This document shows, in pieces, positions 14,201 through 22,915 of a stretch of 64,000 bases of DNA; the stretch's first letter is position 1; every line of letters begins with the position of its first letter. Source of the stretch: Zygaena filipendulae (lineage: Eukaryota; Arthropoda; Insecta; Lepidoptera; Zygaenidae); the NCBI GenBank assembly GCA_907165275.2, contig OU015655.1, positions 5,840,501 to 5,904,500 on the forward strand. The letters are read 5' to 3'. Under the pieces are notes generated by a model. The model did no database searches. It saw nothing but the letters and a program-made list of their open reading frames with translations, and was not told the origin of the DNA. Made by a program: the position numbers and the translations under genes.

Positions 14201-15341
14201 AATATTTAAAAATAAAAGCGGCCAAGTGCGAGTCGGACTCGTCCATGAAGGGTTCCGTAGCAGCAAGTAACATAATATAGTTCTTGTAGTTTGTTGTAAC
14301 TTTGATCGATGTTATAATAATAGTGTATATTTTTGCGGTTTACGATTTATGGCGTATTAAAAAAAACTACATACCTACTGGATCTCGTTCGAATAAAATT
14401 TCGGTGGAAAAAATAAATTTGCATAAAGGTTCCGTTTTTGCCATTTGGCTACGGAACCCTAACAAGAACTGTTTAATAAACGCTACTCATACTTGATAGA
14501 CTCTCAAGTCTTTGTCTTCTTCATTTTCTAGCGCAATAAGCGAGACAAACAATGACTTGAGACGCTCACTGTATAGGTAAGGTTCAACGGAGGACTTATT
14601 TAAATCCTCGATAAGTCAAGCTTAGGTACTATTGATAAAAACACTGATTATAACAGAGAAAAGAATAAATAAATACGTGGGTTTACGCGGGTGTTCGCCT
14701 GACTCATAAGATTTGCCGACACGCCAGCGGTGTTACAATGGAAAGGGGTTTTGATGACCTTAAACCGGGTCTGTCACGGCGTCGACAACTTGCGCGCTCA
14801 ATTTTCGTGAACTATTTTTTTTTCTAAGTAGGTACGTCAAAAATAAATATTTGAGACGAGAGTCGGATACTAAATACCCTCCATCAATAAGTCTCTCGGT
14901 TAACTCTGTACTAGGCCAGTAGATATCTACAGGGTGCCGCGCGTGCAGCGGTAAAAGTTTATGCATGTGTATTTACTCACAATTTGAAAAAAAGATATTT
15001 TAGGTTCTGGTTCCACTTTCCTGCAAAAAATAAAAATTAAGCTTAAAAAAATAAGTAAGTACCTACTATATTTATGGAATTGATTATATTAAAAAAAAAA
15101 TTAAGGCATGATAGAATATATAGAATACACACAGCGTATTGATTTTTACTCGATTATAAAAAAATAACATAAACAATTACAGTGATTTACTTCAGCTATA
15201 AATAAAAATAACCTACTGTAATAATTCGCATTTAAAGAATACACCTAGTTGAAGTATAAATTACAATTTCGCATGACAAAATAAATCTAAGTAAAATATT
15301 GTAATTAGCTCTTACGATTTCTTTTCTTTATTCGATCCCAT
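1..15341 (-). CDS. ABCB-family full transporter (P-glycoprotein/MDR-like), 19 exons, 3' end outside window
   Basis: This gene encodes a plasma-membrane ATP-driven exporter of the ABCB (MDR/P-glycoprotein) class, which typically expels hydrophobic compounds. Coding exons, read on the minus strand: 15341-15316, 15020-14981, 13328-13132, 12638-12494, 11562-11462, 11377-11206, 10235-10111, 7182-6987, 5537-5313, 4996-4810, 4196-4054, 3723-3515, 3361-3267, 3176-2991, 2606-2491, 2294-2154, 1670-1488, 983-780 and 124 to beyond 1. Every junction is AG/GT and the reading phase is kept across all of them, giving about 938 codons with no stop. Order: short N-terminus, TMD1, NBD1, charged linker, partial TMD2. 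The family is usually about 1,250-1,350 aa, so roughly a quarter (the rest of TMD2 and NBD2) is missing off the left edge. The start was chosen because a 26-nt exon beginning ATG and ending at GTAAG joins in phase with the next exon. Closest to insect Mdr49/Mdr65-like genes; the exact orthologue is not resolved. Confidence 0.93.
304..366. repeat. GGC-rich simple repeat in an ABCB intron
   Basis: A short run of GGC triplets (about 338-362) sits in the intron between the last two exons in the window. It is far GC-richer than the flanking intron. No gene signal is visible on it. Confidence 0.6.
1810..2010 (-). repeat. SINE-like module, CTAGCTGTCCCACGTGG head
   Basis: On the minus strand this starts CTAGCTGTCCCACGTGGTTT and contains GTACCCCT-related and TTTCAGGTCTCTACACG-type blocks seen in degraded form in other copies in the window (for example near 22164, 31219, 50155). 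It lies in the ABCB intron between exons at 1670 and 2154. It is an interspersed element of a type common in Lepidoptera. Exact ends are uncertain. Confidence 0.5.
2491..3176 (-). CDS. ABCB gene: linker exons between NBD1 and TMD2
   Basis: Two exons (3176-2991 and 2606-2491) encode the linker after NBD1. The first starts LYYKLVTSG, becomes acidic ([18 protein letters not shown]), then basic ([17 protein letters not shown]). The second ends in an acidic run ([12 protein letters not shown]). In P-glycoproteins the linker is a regulatory region phosphorylated at Ser/Thr near basic residues. The [15 protein letters not shown] stretch would suit basophilic kinases, but that is inference. Confidence 0.9.
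2800..2875. repeat. Short fold-back element (about 34-bp arms)
   Basis: The left arm AACAAATTACC...GAAAGTTTGAGGT pairs with the right arm ACCTCAAACTTTC...GGTAATTTGTT around a 7-10 nt loop, with a 2-nt indel and two mismatches. Intronic, in the ABCB gene. It looks like a small inverted-repeat (MITE-like) relic. Confidence 0.65.
3267..4996 (-). CDS. ABCB gene: nucleotide-binding domain 1 exons
   Basis: Four exons (4996-4810, 4196-4054, 3723-3515, 3361-3267) encode a complete NBD1. Visible motifs, with protein positions counted from the proposed start: Walker A GSSGCGKT (about 428-435), Q-loop in VVGQEP (Q about 476), ABC signature LSGGQKQR (about 532-539), Walker B VLLLDE with catalytic Glu (about 552-557) followed by ATSALD D-loop, and switch His in IISHR (about 588). 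All catalytic residues are present, so this site should be ATPase-competent. The domain is split by introns after Walker A, before the signature and just after the switch His. Confidence 0.95.
3783..3904. repeat. Fold-back element, about 28-bp arms
   Basis: TTTGAATCGTTAGAATTACTT at the left pairs with a matching inverted arm ending GATTCTAACGATTCAAA at the right. The middle is also partly self-complementary (CAAGATTCGCATT / AATCTTGCGATT). It lies in the ABCB intron between the signature and Q-loop exons and resembles a MITE. Confidence 0.65.
4225..4445 (+). repeat. Interspersed repeat, 'TACTAATATTATAAAGAGG' family
   Basis: It begins TACTAATATTATAAAGAGG, continues with GTTTGTGAGTTTGTGA, GGGTAATC, GAAAATTCTTTCACTT, GTCCTGAGTGACATAGGGTA and ends ACCGCGGGTGAAA. 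The same ordered blocks occur near 34955, 42323 and 54834. Non-coding, probably a SINE or LINE 3' end. Intronic here. Confidence 0.6.
5313..13328 (-). CDS. ABCB gene: first transmembrane domain exons
   Basis: Seven exons (13328-13132, 12638-12494, 11562-11462, 11377-11206, 10235-10111, 7182-6987, 5537-5313) encode TMD1. The first holds TM1 ([19 protein letters not shown]). The second starts LFNASHEEN, with an N-glycosylation sequon NAS in the first outer loop, followed by TM2. [19 protein letters not shown] is the conserved coupling-helix segment of MDR proteins. Next come [14 protein letters not shown], then [19 protein letters not shown], then two more helices. The last exon carries [22 protein letters not shown] and the A-loop Tyr in [10 protein letters not shown], just before NBD1. 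Confidence 0.93.
6198..6635 (+). repeat. SINE-like repeat, CTAGCTGTGCCC head, compound
   Basis: It starts CTAGCTGTGCCCTGCGGTTT, a module repeated at 22164, 27065, 31219, 47449, 50155 and 59710. A second partial unit (TCCGTCATAATCAGTCCAAC, AACAAACACAACAAAAAGG, AAATAGGGATT) follows, as in the copies at 47449 and 59710. It lies in the ABCB intron between 5538 and 6986. Confidence 0.65.
8545..9375 (+). repeat. 'ACCGACTTCCAAAAAG' element with internal tandem duplication (period about 277 bp)
   Basis: Starts TTAACCGACTTCCAAAAAGA. An internal unit containing GAAAGGG(T/G)ATACTCCCAA, TCTGATGATGGGATCTTGGAG, AAATTTGAAGAAGTGGAACT and TATTTCACGGGTTCCGA occurs twice, around 8638-8914 and 8916-9180, with a third partial copy to about 9290. 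The two copies differ at many sites, so the duplication is not recent. A deleted relative of the same element lies at 15726-15898. Short reading frames across it are by-products of the repeat. Confidence 0.75.
9369..9745. repeat. Large inverted repeat (arms about 120 bp) made of two opposed element ends
   Basis: The left arm starts AAAACCGACTTCCAAAAACA and runs to GGTTTGTGCTACCACTGATC, GGTATGAAGTCGGTGACAAGCC. The right arm is its reverse complement (GGCTTGTCACCGAATTCATA ... TTTTAGCTTTTTTGATTTTG). Between them is a unique GC-richer core near 9525-9600. Each arm matches the right end of the element at 15726-15898, so two such ends face each other. Confidence 0.75.
9737..9788. repeat. Perfect 24-bp hairpin with 4-nt loop
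   Basis: GTTTTTTCACTAAGAATTAA plus GCAT is followed by the loop GCCT and then the exact reverse complement ending TTCTAAGTGAAAAAAC. It lies between the large inverted repeat and the fold-back element that follows. A perfect stem suggests a recent origin or a terminal structure of one of the neighbours. Confidence 0.85.
9805..10067. repeat. Fold-back pair of RTE/SINE-like 3' ends
   Basis: The left end TACTAATATTATAAATGCG...GCTTTCACGACTTAACGGCT is mirrored by the right end AGCCGTTAGGGCGTGAAAGC...TTTCGCATTTATTACATTAGTA, with CAGACAGACAGACAGACAGA in the right arm. The same module appears singly at 18050-18325, 22164-22334 and 53750. The two arms meet at GGGTACATAGGGTACTTTTT / GTACCCCTGAAAATGTGTAT. 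Confidence 0.75.
10501..10555. repeat. Small inverted repeat in ABCB intron
   Basis: CTCAGACGAAATAA and TTATTTCGTCTGAG form a perfect 14-bp stem around a single A. The stem is flanked by direct copies of GGAAGCTAG(C/G). No transcription-unit context for a terminator exists here. Probably a degraded mobile-element footprint. Confidence 0.55.
14030..14067 (+). repeat. Fragment of 'GGGTTCCGTTTTTGCCATTTGGC' repeat
   Basis: GGGTTCAGTTTTGTGCCATT...CACAGAACCCTAAAA matches the right end of the neighbouring longer element at 14215-14462. Intronic in ABCB. Confidence 0.55.
14215..14462 (+). repeat. 'GTGCGAGTCGGACTCG' lepidopteran interspersed repeat
   Basis: Starts GCGGCCAAGTGCGAGTCGGA, then GAAGGGTTCCGTA. 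It ends GGTTCCGTTTTTGCCATTTG, GCTACGGAACCCTAA. GGGTTCCGTA near the start and TACGGAACCC at the end form a terminal inverted pair. Such sequences are very common in lepidopteran genomes. Non-autonomous, no coding capacity. Confidence 0.7.
15316..15341 (-). CDS. ABCB first coding exon (26 nt)
   Basis: ATGGGATCGAATAAAGAAAA followed by GAAATC and the donor GTAAGAG gives MGSNKEKK plus two bases. Joined to the 40-nt exon at 15020-14981 it reads [14 protein letters not shown], then FRHATW. The exact phase fit and good donor support it. A lysine-rich, soluble N-terminus before SFFQ is usual for MDR-type ABCB proteins. No cDNA evidence is available, so an alternative upstream start remains possible. 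Confidence 0.75.
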
Positions 15342-15343
15342 TA

Positions 15344-15484
15344 TTAGGTATTCCTATGGTGACAATAATTGGATGCTGGATGTGTGAGTGTTGCGCGAAT
15401 TCTTGCGTGGAATAGCGCGTCGCTGCAGCCGTAGTACGCTTGTCCGCTCTGGGCGGACGCGCTGTACTGTCTGAAAGCAGCCAT
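15344..15484 (-). other. Upstream ORF in the presumed ABCB 5' leader (46 codons)
   Basis: An ATG at 15484 (minus) opens a 46-codon frame (MAAFRQYSASAQSG...) that stops TAA at 15346-15344, two bases before the proposed ABCB start codon. It is GC-richer than its surroundings. An acceptor-like TTTCAG ends at 15488 just upstream, so this could be the start of a 5' leader exon. It could act as a translational brake on the transporter. Whether it is transcribed or translated is unknown. Confidence 0.4.
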
Positions 15485-15487
15485 ACG

Positions 15488-16561
15488 CTGAAACGTAATA
15501 TTTATTATCCATCCATGCTAAGTAGGTACCGGTGTACGTAGAGTGGAGACTTCAGACATATACTATATTATGGTACTTACGTATCTATACATTTATAGAT
15601 TGATAATGTTTCATAATATTTTATTAGGTATTATTATGAATCACGCAAAATACACCTTTATAAAGAAATAGTTATTAATTATAATAAACTAGATGACATG
15701 AACATAATATTACACATCTATATATTTTTAAACGACTTCCAAAGAGGAGGAGGTTCTATGTTCGATTGTATGTTTTTTTTTTTATCTATGTTCACCGATT
15801 ACTCGACGTTTTTGTCTTTTGGATTAAATTGGTATGTTGTTATTTTTAGCTTTTTATTTTTAGATTTTTAGTTTTGTGTTTTTGGAAGTCGGTTTTAATT
15901 TTTTTGTTATGTTAACCTTTAATTTGTTTCAATGGGTACCTATGCAAATTTAGTAATTACTTTTATCTTAATTACATAAATAGTAGGTACCTGCCTATAT
16001 TCTGAGAAAAATTGTCATATACCTACTAACCAACGTTACGTAACGTGGGGTCGTAGTTTTGTCTAAATATCTATTAGGTATACATACGGTAGAATAGCAT
16101 GCTTCGATTGTGCATAATCTGTTCGTACTCTAGCCCTAAATTAAACAAGAATGCATACAGTAAATACGAATGTCTGAATATTACATTTTCTCAGTGTACA
16201 TAACAATTACATAACGTGACAAAACTTACGCCTAAAATAAATATTGCTTGGTAATGAAGATCAACGCGAACTAATTGACTGTATTGAACGAATTGAGTTG
16301 ATAGTTAAATTTTTCACGACGCGACGTTGGACTTCTTAGTTTAATTGTTAGCACAAAAGAATAAATCTGCATATACCTACTAACGTTTTCAATAGTTTAT
16401 CTTTTTGGCTTGATGCCAATTGCCAATTTAGATATGACTATTGGAATATAATAGCACCTATATTGTGCGCCGGCCGAAAAATCGTCAACTGGATAGATTG
16501 TTGTATACTCTATAAAATAATCATTTTATTTGAAAAATAAATCAGGGTTATGACTCATGAT
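15488..16561. other. Intergenic sequence upstream of ABCB
   Basis: AT-rich. Apart from the short repeat at 15726-15898 I see no gene. The ABCB promoter probably lies here or further right, but no clear TATA/initiator pair was recognised. Confidence 0.5.
15726..15898 (+). repeat. Deleted copy of the 'CGACTTCCAAA' element
   Basis: It starts TTTTAAACGACTTCCAAAGA and ends TTTTGTGTTTTTGGAAGTCGGTTTTAA, so its ends form an inverted repeat. The left 90 bp match the start of the element at 8545 and the right 90 bp match the arms at 9369-9745. The middle is lost. It gives the likely terminal structure of this family. Confidence 0.7.
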
Positions 16562-17799
16562 TAGGGTTGCCACCCGTACTATAGTATAAAATAGTACCAT
16601 ATTATATTTAAGTCAATTGTACTATGAAATGAAAAAAATGACTTTATAATAATGTTATAGGAAAATAATATAGTATGAAAAATACCATATTTGTATTCTT
16701 AATTCAACAGTCGTGCTTTTTATATGAACTGAGTGTGACTGGTCTGGAACGCACCCGCAGCCTAACACGGAGAATCAAAACACGCGGTAATATTAAGATA
16801 TTTGAGGCAACCTTTAACATCAAATAATAATTATTTACTCTTACATACACACGCACACCTCCAGACACGCATGCACACTCAAATACACACACACACGTGG
16901 TAAATTTTGATGCTGTTTTTATTTAATTGTTGTGTATTTTTGTTGCACAATTGTATGTAAATAAGATAACCCGCTATAACTTTTTTTCTCGGAAAATCAT
17001 CTGAGTCTGACCAAAGGGTGCGTTGAAAACCAGCGCTGGGTAAACATTTGGATTGAGGATGTTCATTCAGCATACACTGAATGTACTCCTATTGCCAATT
17101 GCCATTTTTTTGTTGATTTATTTGGATTTCGGTTATGATTTATATGAGTCATATTAACTGAAGTTATAGATAACTTAAGTCGTTTATTACTGAATCATAG
17201 TAGTCAAATAAAAATTTAGTAAATTAGTTTTTTGTAATATCTAACAATATTCACTTCGATGCAATGAGTTGGTGCACGTGGCACCATGACATTATTTAAA
17301 TATTGTATATCTACTTGTGTCGTTAAAATACCAGAAGGTTATCATAATTTCTGTCATTTTTACCAACTTTGAGTTAGTTTTACTTTAAATAGTTAAATTC
17401 CATGTTTCCTTAATTAATTACGTATTATTGGTAGTTAAAGATCGACAAATCACAATTATTATTATTAATATCTGGGTCACCGAGCTTCGCTCGTTGTGTT
17501 GTTAAGTAGAAAAACAACACTCATTTTTAATTGCCTAAAAACACGGATAAAACGCCGTTTTCTAAAAATGAAACCTAGCTAGATCGATTTTTATTTAAAA
17601 ACCTCAACTGTCAAACTGCCAATATTTTGTCAATGAAAGCTGCCCGATAAATAAAATATAATGATTAGTTATTCTTCTGAGATAATGATTAAAAATAACT
17701 ATGTAAGTACATTTATTTCCCTGCATTTCCCAGATACTGTATTTTTGCATCTTTCATCGGAAAACTACTAATTTTTTTCAAATACAGGTGGCAACCCTA
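16562..17799. mobile_element. Non-autonomous hAT element with 8-bp target duplication
   Basis: The ends are TAGGGTTGCCACC and GGTGGCAACCCTA, a perfect 13-bp terminal inverted repeat. They are flanked on both sides by CTCATGAT (16554-16561 and 17800-17807), an 8-bp direct repeat fitting the nTnnnnAn preference of hAT transposases. The 1,238-bp interior holds no transposase frame. It contains a CA-rich microsatellite (about 16845-16895) and, near 17468-17700, a module with GGGTCACCGAGCTTCGCTCG that looks like an older inserted repeat. Intact flanks imply a relatively young insertion. Confidence 0.87.
16845..16900. repeat. CA-rich microsatellite inside the hAT element
   Basis: Imperfect ACAC runs broken by CACGC and CACCT. 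It creates spurious Val/Cys-rich reading frames on the minus strand. Confidence 0.75.
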
Positions 17800-18049
17800 C
17801 TCATGATATTTTTAATATTTGTTTTGCCTAAGTGTGGATCGAATTCTTTTTTTTTTTATAAAAAAACGACCTTTTTACTAAGATCGTATACCTACATATT
17901 TTTACTACACAGCTTATAATTTCGGCATCTATGAGATTACACGAACTGGTTGTGTACCGTGACTTGAGACAATGTTGATCCTTAGGATTAATTAATTTAG
18001 ATGTGTGTGTTATACAATGTTCTACCTTATTGTTTTATAGAGTTACTAT

Positions 18050-18325
18050 CTGTCCCTCCAGGTTTCCCCCAGCGTTAATTTCGGAGATCCTGCGGAGATC
18101 CCATGGTTAAAGTACCCTATGTCTGTGTACCCCTGACAACGTGTATGCAAAATTTTATGAGATTTTACCGGCGTTCCCGCCAGAATTCCGGGACAAACAG
18201 TAACCTATGTCCTTCTCTGTACCTTCTGTGTGTGCAAGATTTCATGGTGATCGGTTGAGCCGTTAAGTCGTGAAAGCGTAACGAACAAACAAAATCACTT
18301 TCGCATTTGCATATTATGTAAAGAT
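18050..18325 (+). repeat. SINE/LINE-3'-end-like repeat
   Basis: Contains TAATTTCGGAGATCCTGCGG, GTACCCCTGACAACGTGTAT, TTTCATGGTGATCGGTTGAG, CGTTAAGTCGTGAAAGCGTA and ends CACTTTCGCATTTGCATATT. The CACTTTCGCATTT end and GTGAAAGCGTAAC block are shared with 9805-10067, and GTACCCCTGACAACGTG with 22164 and 31219. Confidence 0.65.
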
Positions 18326-18384
18326 AAAGATGTATAATTATCTATGAGTTGTCATTGTGAACACGTTTCTAATCTACATACAAC

Positions 18385-18690
18385 TAATATAATAAAAGAG
18401 TAGAATCCGTGATTGTGTACATTGAATATTTTAACAAAAATTGACAGGGGTCGATAAAAGAAGAGTAACCAACCACAAAGAAAGAGTTTTTAATATTATT
18501 TTCTGTTTGACTATCTGTCTGTTCACGATAGTCTCCGAATCTACTGAATGAATTGTCATGCGATTTTTACAGGTAGATTAAGCTTAGCCTGTAGCTTCAT
18601 AATGTAGGGAGGAATAGGCTTTGTTTCATTAAAATCTAATGTCGGGGAAAAATTTGTTACTTATATAAAAACGTTTCATGCGAGTGAAAC
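18385..18690 (+). repeat. Interspersed repeat, 'AATAAAAGAGTAGAATCCGTG' type
   Basis: Has a repeat-like organisation: TAGAATCCGTGATTGTGTAC at the start, GTTTGACTATCTGTCTGTTC and GATAGTCTCCGAATCTACTG in the middle, and GCGAGTGAAACCGGGGGCAC near the end, which resembles tails of other copies (GGGTGAAACCG...). Boundaries are approximate. Confidence 0.4.
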
Positions 18691-20149
18691 CGGGGGCACA
18701 GTTACTAAATAAAAATGGTATTTGCAAAAACTCTAAGTGAAGTTGCTCTTCATACGATTCGATTATTATCTCTTCATTTTGAAAGAGATGAGTCATAGTA
18801 ACAAACCGGCCAAGGACATGTTGAACTGCACGGAGTGAAGGGTTCCGTAGAAGAAAATTTTCACCGACAAAATTCAAATAAAGTATTAGTTTTTCAAATA
18901 AACCTGAATTTCAAAAACTATATGACAGGACTTATTTTATTTATTTATTTATTTGTGTATTCGGGAAGACAAAAGGTTATTATCTCTATTACTTATAGAT
19001 TATGAAATGTTCTTTAGGTTCTACTACCTTGAATTTTTTTTTGAATTTTCCACAACTGGTTAAGGAAAACATTCAAACTTTTTGTTCCCAGCACCCTCAC
19101 TTGGATTGGAAGTTGAAATTGAAATTCCCATTCTAGCCTAGGTGTGTTTACTGAGTATTATATTATGATCTGTGGTTTAAAGTATTAAAACACACTGTCA
19201 CAATATCAGTCCTCTTAAATAAGTTCACAATTTACGATCGTTAACGCTATAAAAACATAAGGAACGTATCGTCATGTCATGTGCGCGGTCACCTGAAATC
19301 ATCCATCATAAATGTACAATACAAGTCTTTTAGGCCCATGAAGTTATGTGTCACAAGTATCCAAAATGTATGTAATGGTTCCATAATAATTATGAAATAC
19401 TAAAGTTTTCTGTACTGTTAACTCTATAATCCGCAAACAAGAGATGTATTTCACATAAATTACATTGAGTATTATAACATGAGGAAACGTTAATCTCTAG
19501 GTAATTAAGATTGCGAATAATTAGGTACATATTATGATTATGAGATCGATCAGCGTGAAGTTAAACGCAAAAACACGTTAGAGAAATATTTTGTTGCTCA
19601 TTTCTCTTTGCATACTTAAGTTAGATACGTAGGTCTATCAAAAAATGGTGTTGCTCTGCAATATAATCGTGGTTTTGATACGGCAATGCGTCGTAATTTC
19701 AGCAAGCGCTTAGATAAATCTTTATTGCGCCTTTTATGTTACGGATAAATTGCAAAATAATCTAAATCTAGCTCCAATTTGGGATGATATCGCACGCAAA
19801 CCGTTTAATTTGTCCGTTACAAATCGGCTGTTGCTAGTCGTCCACTAAACGGACGAATAATATCTAATCGTCCGCTAAACGCAAAATGTATTGATCTTTC
19901 CTAACGTTCTTTTTGTCTCGAGATTTGCACGCCGCGCCGATTGAAAAACCTTTTTAAATGGTATACATTTTTTATCTAAAAGTAAATTTTATACATAATA
20001 TTATGTCACTGTAAAATTTTAAATACTGTTAGATTATATGTATAATCAGCTATCTCGCGAGATTGTAAATTGAAAAATGGGCGTGAACTTTACCTAACAC
20101 TGTCCTTGGCGTATCCCCGGCCGCTATTTTTTTTTGTATTTACATTTCA

Positions 20150-20480
20150 TTACTTACAGTGTACCTATTTGTGCCATTTTGTTCGATGACCCTTGCCACC
20201 GTGCAGGTAGTGATGATCCCGTTGCTGTAGAAATTTTGGAACTTCTGATACATAAGAAACGTGACAGATAGTTTTCGCAGTCCTTTCTTGATGTTAACCC
20301 TACACTGCCTAAAAATTTCTGAAGAGACCGATATAGTTGGAAATCTGAAAATGGAAGGCCTGGGCTTATAATATAGCGGATGCATTTACACCTCCCAGCC
20401 AAACTCTTTCAATTTGTGCTGAGTGGCTAAAGTGTGTGGTCTAGTGTTATCGTGATGAAAGATGAAATTCTTAAGTACGT
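20150..20480 (-). pseudogene. Mariner transposase fragment (C-terminal part)
   Basis: On the minus strand, combining frames, one reads FHHDNTRPHT (second catalytic Asp), LKEFGWEV, then GLPFSDFQLYRSLQKFLG, LTSRKDCENYLSRF, FYSNGIIT, ARWQ and EQNGT. These blocks are in the order of mariner transposases (usually YSPDLAPSDYHLFRSLQ and PERWQKVIDQNG). At least two frameshifts and the loss of the canonical SPDLAP text show it is dead. No upstream catalytic domain or terminal repeats were recognised. Different lineage from the mariner at 41036-42304. Confidence 0.75.
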
Positions 20481-22163
20481 CAAAACCTTGATTATAGCCT
20501 ACAAGGCCAGCAGGCACTATACATATAGAAGAAATTTTTTGTTAATAATGATAGTTCCTTCTCTGTGTCTCATTTTAAGTGAATTGTACCTAATTTTCTT
20601 ATGACAAATAAAAAATTATGTAAACCGACGACTATGGTGACTATGGTCAAAATAAGGACCAGCTGACTTAATATCTGCTGCTGTACCTAGCGTGCTCAAT
20701 TCGCTTTGCGAAATGGAACAATTGCTATAATATTTTTAATAGGCACTTTAAAGGTAGCCGTACCATCGCGCACGGACTGTATCTGTTCACGAATATGACA
20801 TGCTCGCTATCCACTTCGTATTCGCATACAGTCATATTCAAAATGTGTTCGAAACTAAAAATATAGCTCTCGTAAAGGCTCTCGCCAGATCGATATACGT
20901 TCTCCTCTGGCGAGTTATTCTCTCTCACTTACTCCACAGGTACACTTTGTTTGCATTCTTTCCAAATTGCATTCTTTTCAGAGGTTTCAGCTTATTCAGA
21001 GTTCGACTCTTAATAACCTATCCACTGAAATAATCTCAGTCATAAAGAATTTTTTCTTTAAAAAATTTACAATATCGTTTTAAAAACTTAGGACTAACTT
21101 TATAATTGGATAAACTGTTATCATCGAAAAATATCCAAAGCTGGTACAGACTTGGTAGATAAAACAGATTTATTTATAGTACTTATATTGAAAAAACCAC
21201 CAGCTTCTTTAGGCCCATTGAAAATACAGAAATATGTACATGTCTTATTGAAAAATTAAGGTAGCCGTGAATCCTAAGATCTTCCTACTCACGGCCACGA
21301 TTCGATACTGTTCATGTTAAGTTTCAATTTGTTGGTATATCATTTTTGATAATTTAACGCGTTTCAATGCGCAGCTAAACCGTGGGCTGGTTGTTGAAAT
21401 TATTCTTATGTCGCTATAAAAAGTTAGCGGAACAGCAGGCTCTACGGGTTGAGAAAAACTGCACCAATGAGGATCAGTGAAAGCAAACACCGTCAGACGA
21501 ACGGTCACTAGCGTATGAGTAGCGGTACCTTTACTACGAGTTTAGAAATCCACTCTTGTAAGAGTTGACGCGGACGTACCTATATGTGATCAAATTGGGT
21601 GGATTGGTACTACTAATAAAATCGTTTCACGTATACACTAAAAGACAATACAAGCACAGCTTTTGTTACTATGTTCATCAACCAATGAAAACAATCCAAC
21701 TTCTTTATCTTCTCAGAGAAGGATTGAGAAGAGCTTGACAAGACAAATGAAAACAAAATAGCCTCCAGAGCAGTGTTTTAAAGCGGATTATAGAGAATGT
21801 ATACTATTTCACTGGCACTAGTTTATTTTTATTGCAACATAGACGACCTTTTTAAGTGACCTTACCGGTGAAACATTTTTTTTCTGGTTGTTCTTTATTT
21901 TTATTTTTTTAACGAACAAACACGTACTACAGTAGTACCGTTTTTAAATACCAACAACAGTTGGTAGGGCCCCCGAGCTTGTTTCAAGCAGGTACGTAGG
22001 TATTATACTTAGTTATATGGGTACAGTGTATTTACCAACCAACCTGTTTTAATAAGCAAGTTACCTTTGATAAGAACCGTGGTTCGATCTCAAAAGTGGA
22101 TGCTAGATAGACATTACCCATAATTATTATCAGCTTACAATAGTAAGCTAATTTTAGTATCTT

Positions 22164-22334
22164 CTAGCTGTTCCCCGCGGTTTCACCCGCGTTAATTTCA
22201 GAGTTCCCGTAGGAATTACGGGATAAAATGTACCCTATGTAGTTCTATGTACCCCTGACAACGTGTCAGCAAAATTTCAAGATGGTCGGATAAGCCATTA
22301 AGTCATGAAAGCGTAACAGACAGACAGACAAAGT
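22164..22334 (+). repeat. SINE-like module, CTAGCTGTTCCCCGCGG
   Basis: Head CTAGCTGTTCCCCGCGGTTT, then AGAGTTCCCGTAGGAATTAC, GTACCCCTGACAACGTGTCA and tail AAAGCGTAACAGACAGACAG. Complete-looking copy of about 170 bp. Confidence 0.7.
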
Positions 22335-22796
22335 AGAAAACTGCCTTATTGACTTCCGATTAGCTCATAACCTTAGACGCTAGTTCTGAAAGCACAAAGA
22401 TTCCTGTTATTCCTAATCTGCAAGCTAGTAAAAAAGGATAATGGAAATTTAACCCGTTTTAATAAGAGGTGAAAAGGGTAAAACGCAAGTAAAACCACGG
22501 GGAACAGCTTGTGTTAAGAAAATGCGAGAGCGGGTGGAAAAAGTAATCCCTATTATGTTTTTATTTAATGCAATTTGTTAATATTTCATTAAAATGTGAA
22601 ATTTAGAATTGTCACAATGTTTAGATGGCACCAGTGGCCGTATGGCCATTGTCCTGACTATTCTGTCCGTCAACAGATTCGATTAGACTAGCACACATTT
22701 CATCTCACAAATGGGATTGTCACTGATTTCTCCAATCGGTTTTATTCAAAAACCATTACGAAGAGTAAAGTTGAAATTCGGAGACCAACTTAAAAA

Positions 22797-22915
22797 GGTA
22801 TATTATTTATTAAAAAATAACAGTAAAATTTAGTAATGTTTATTAAAAACTTAAATACACTTTTTAATAAACATGACTAAATTTTACTGTAAGTTTTTAA
22901 ATAAATAATATACCT
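22797..22915. repeat. Fold-back (MITE-like) element
   Basis: AGGTATATTATTTATT and AACAGTAAAATTTAGTAATG at the left are mirrored by CATGACTAAATTTTACTGT and AATAAATAATATACCT at the right. The arms are about 50 bp with a few differences, around a short A/T loop. Confidence 0.7.

Larger units (their letters stand above)
17808..20149. other. Intergenic stretch with repeat debris
   Basis: AT-rich. Two interspersed repeats are listed separately (18050-18325, 18385-18690). Near 19230-19300 the sequence GATCGTTAACGCTATAAAAA, GGAACGTATCGTCATGTCAT resembles one end of the composite element at 26080-26446. No gene seen. Confidence 0.55.
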
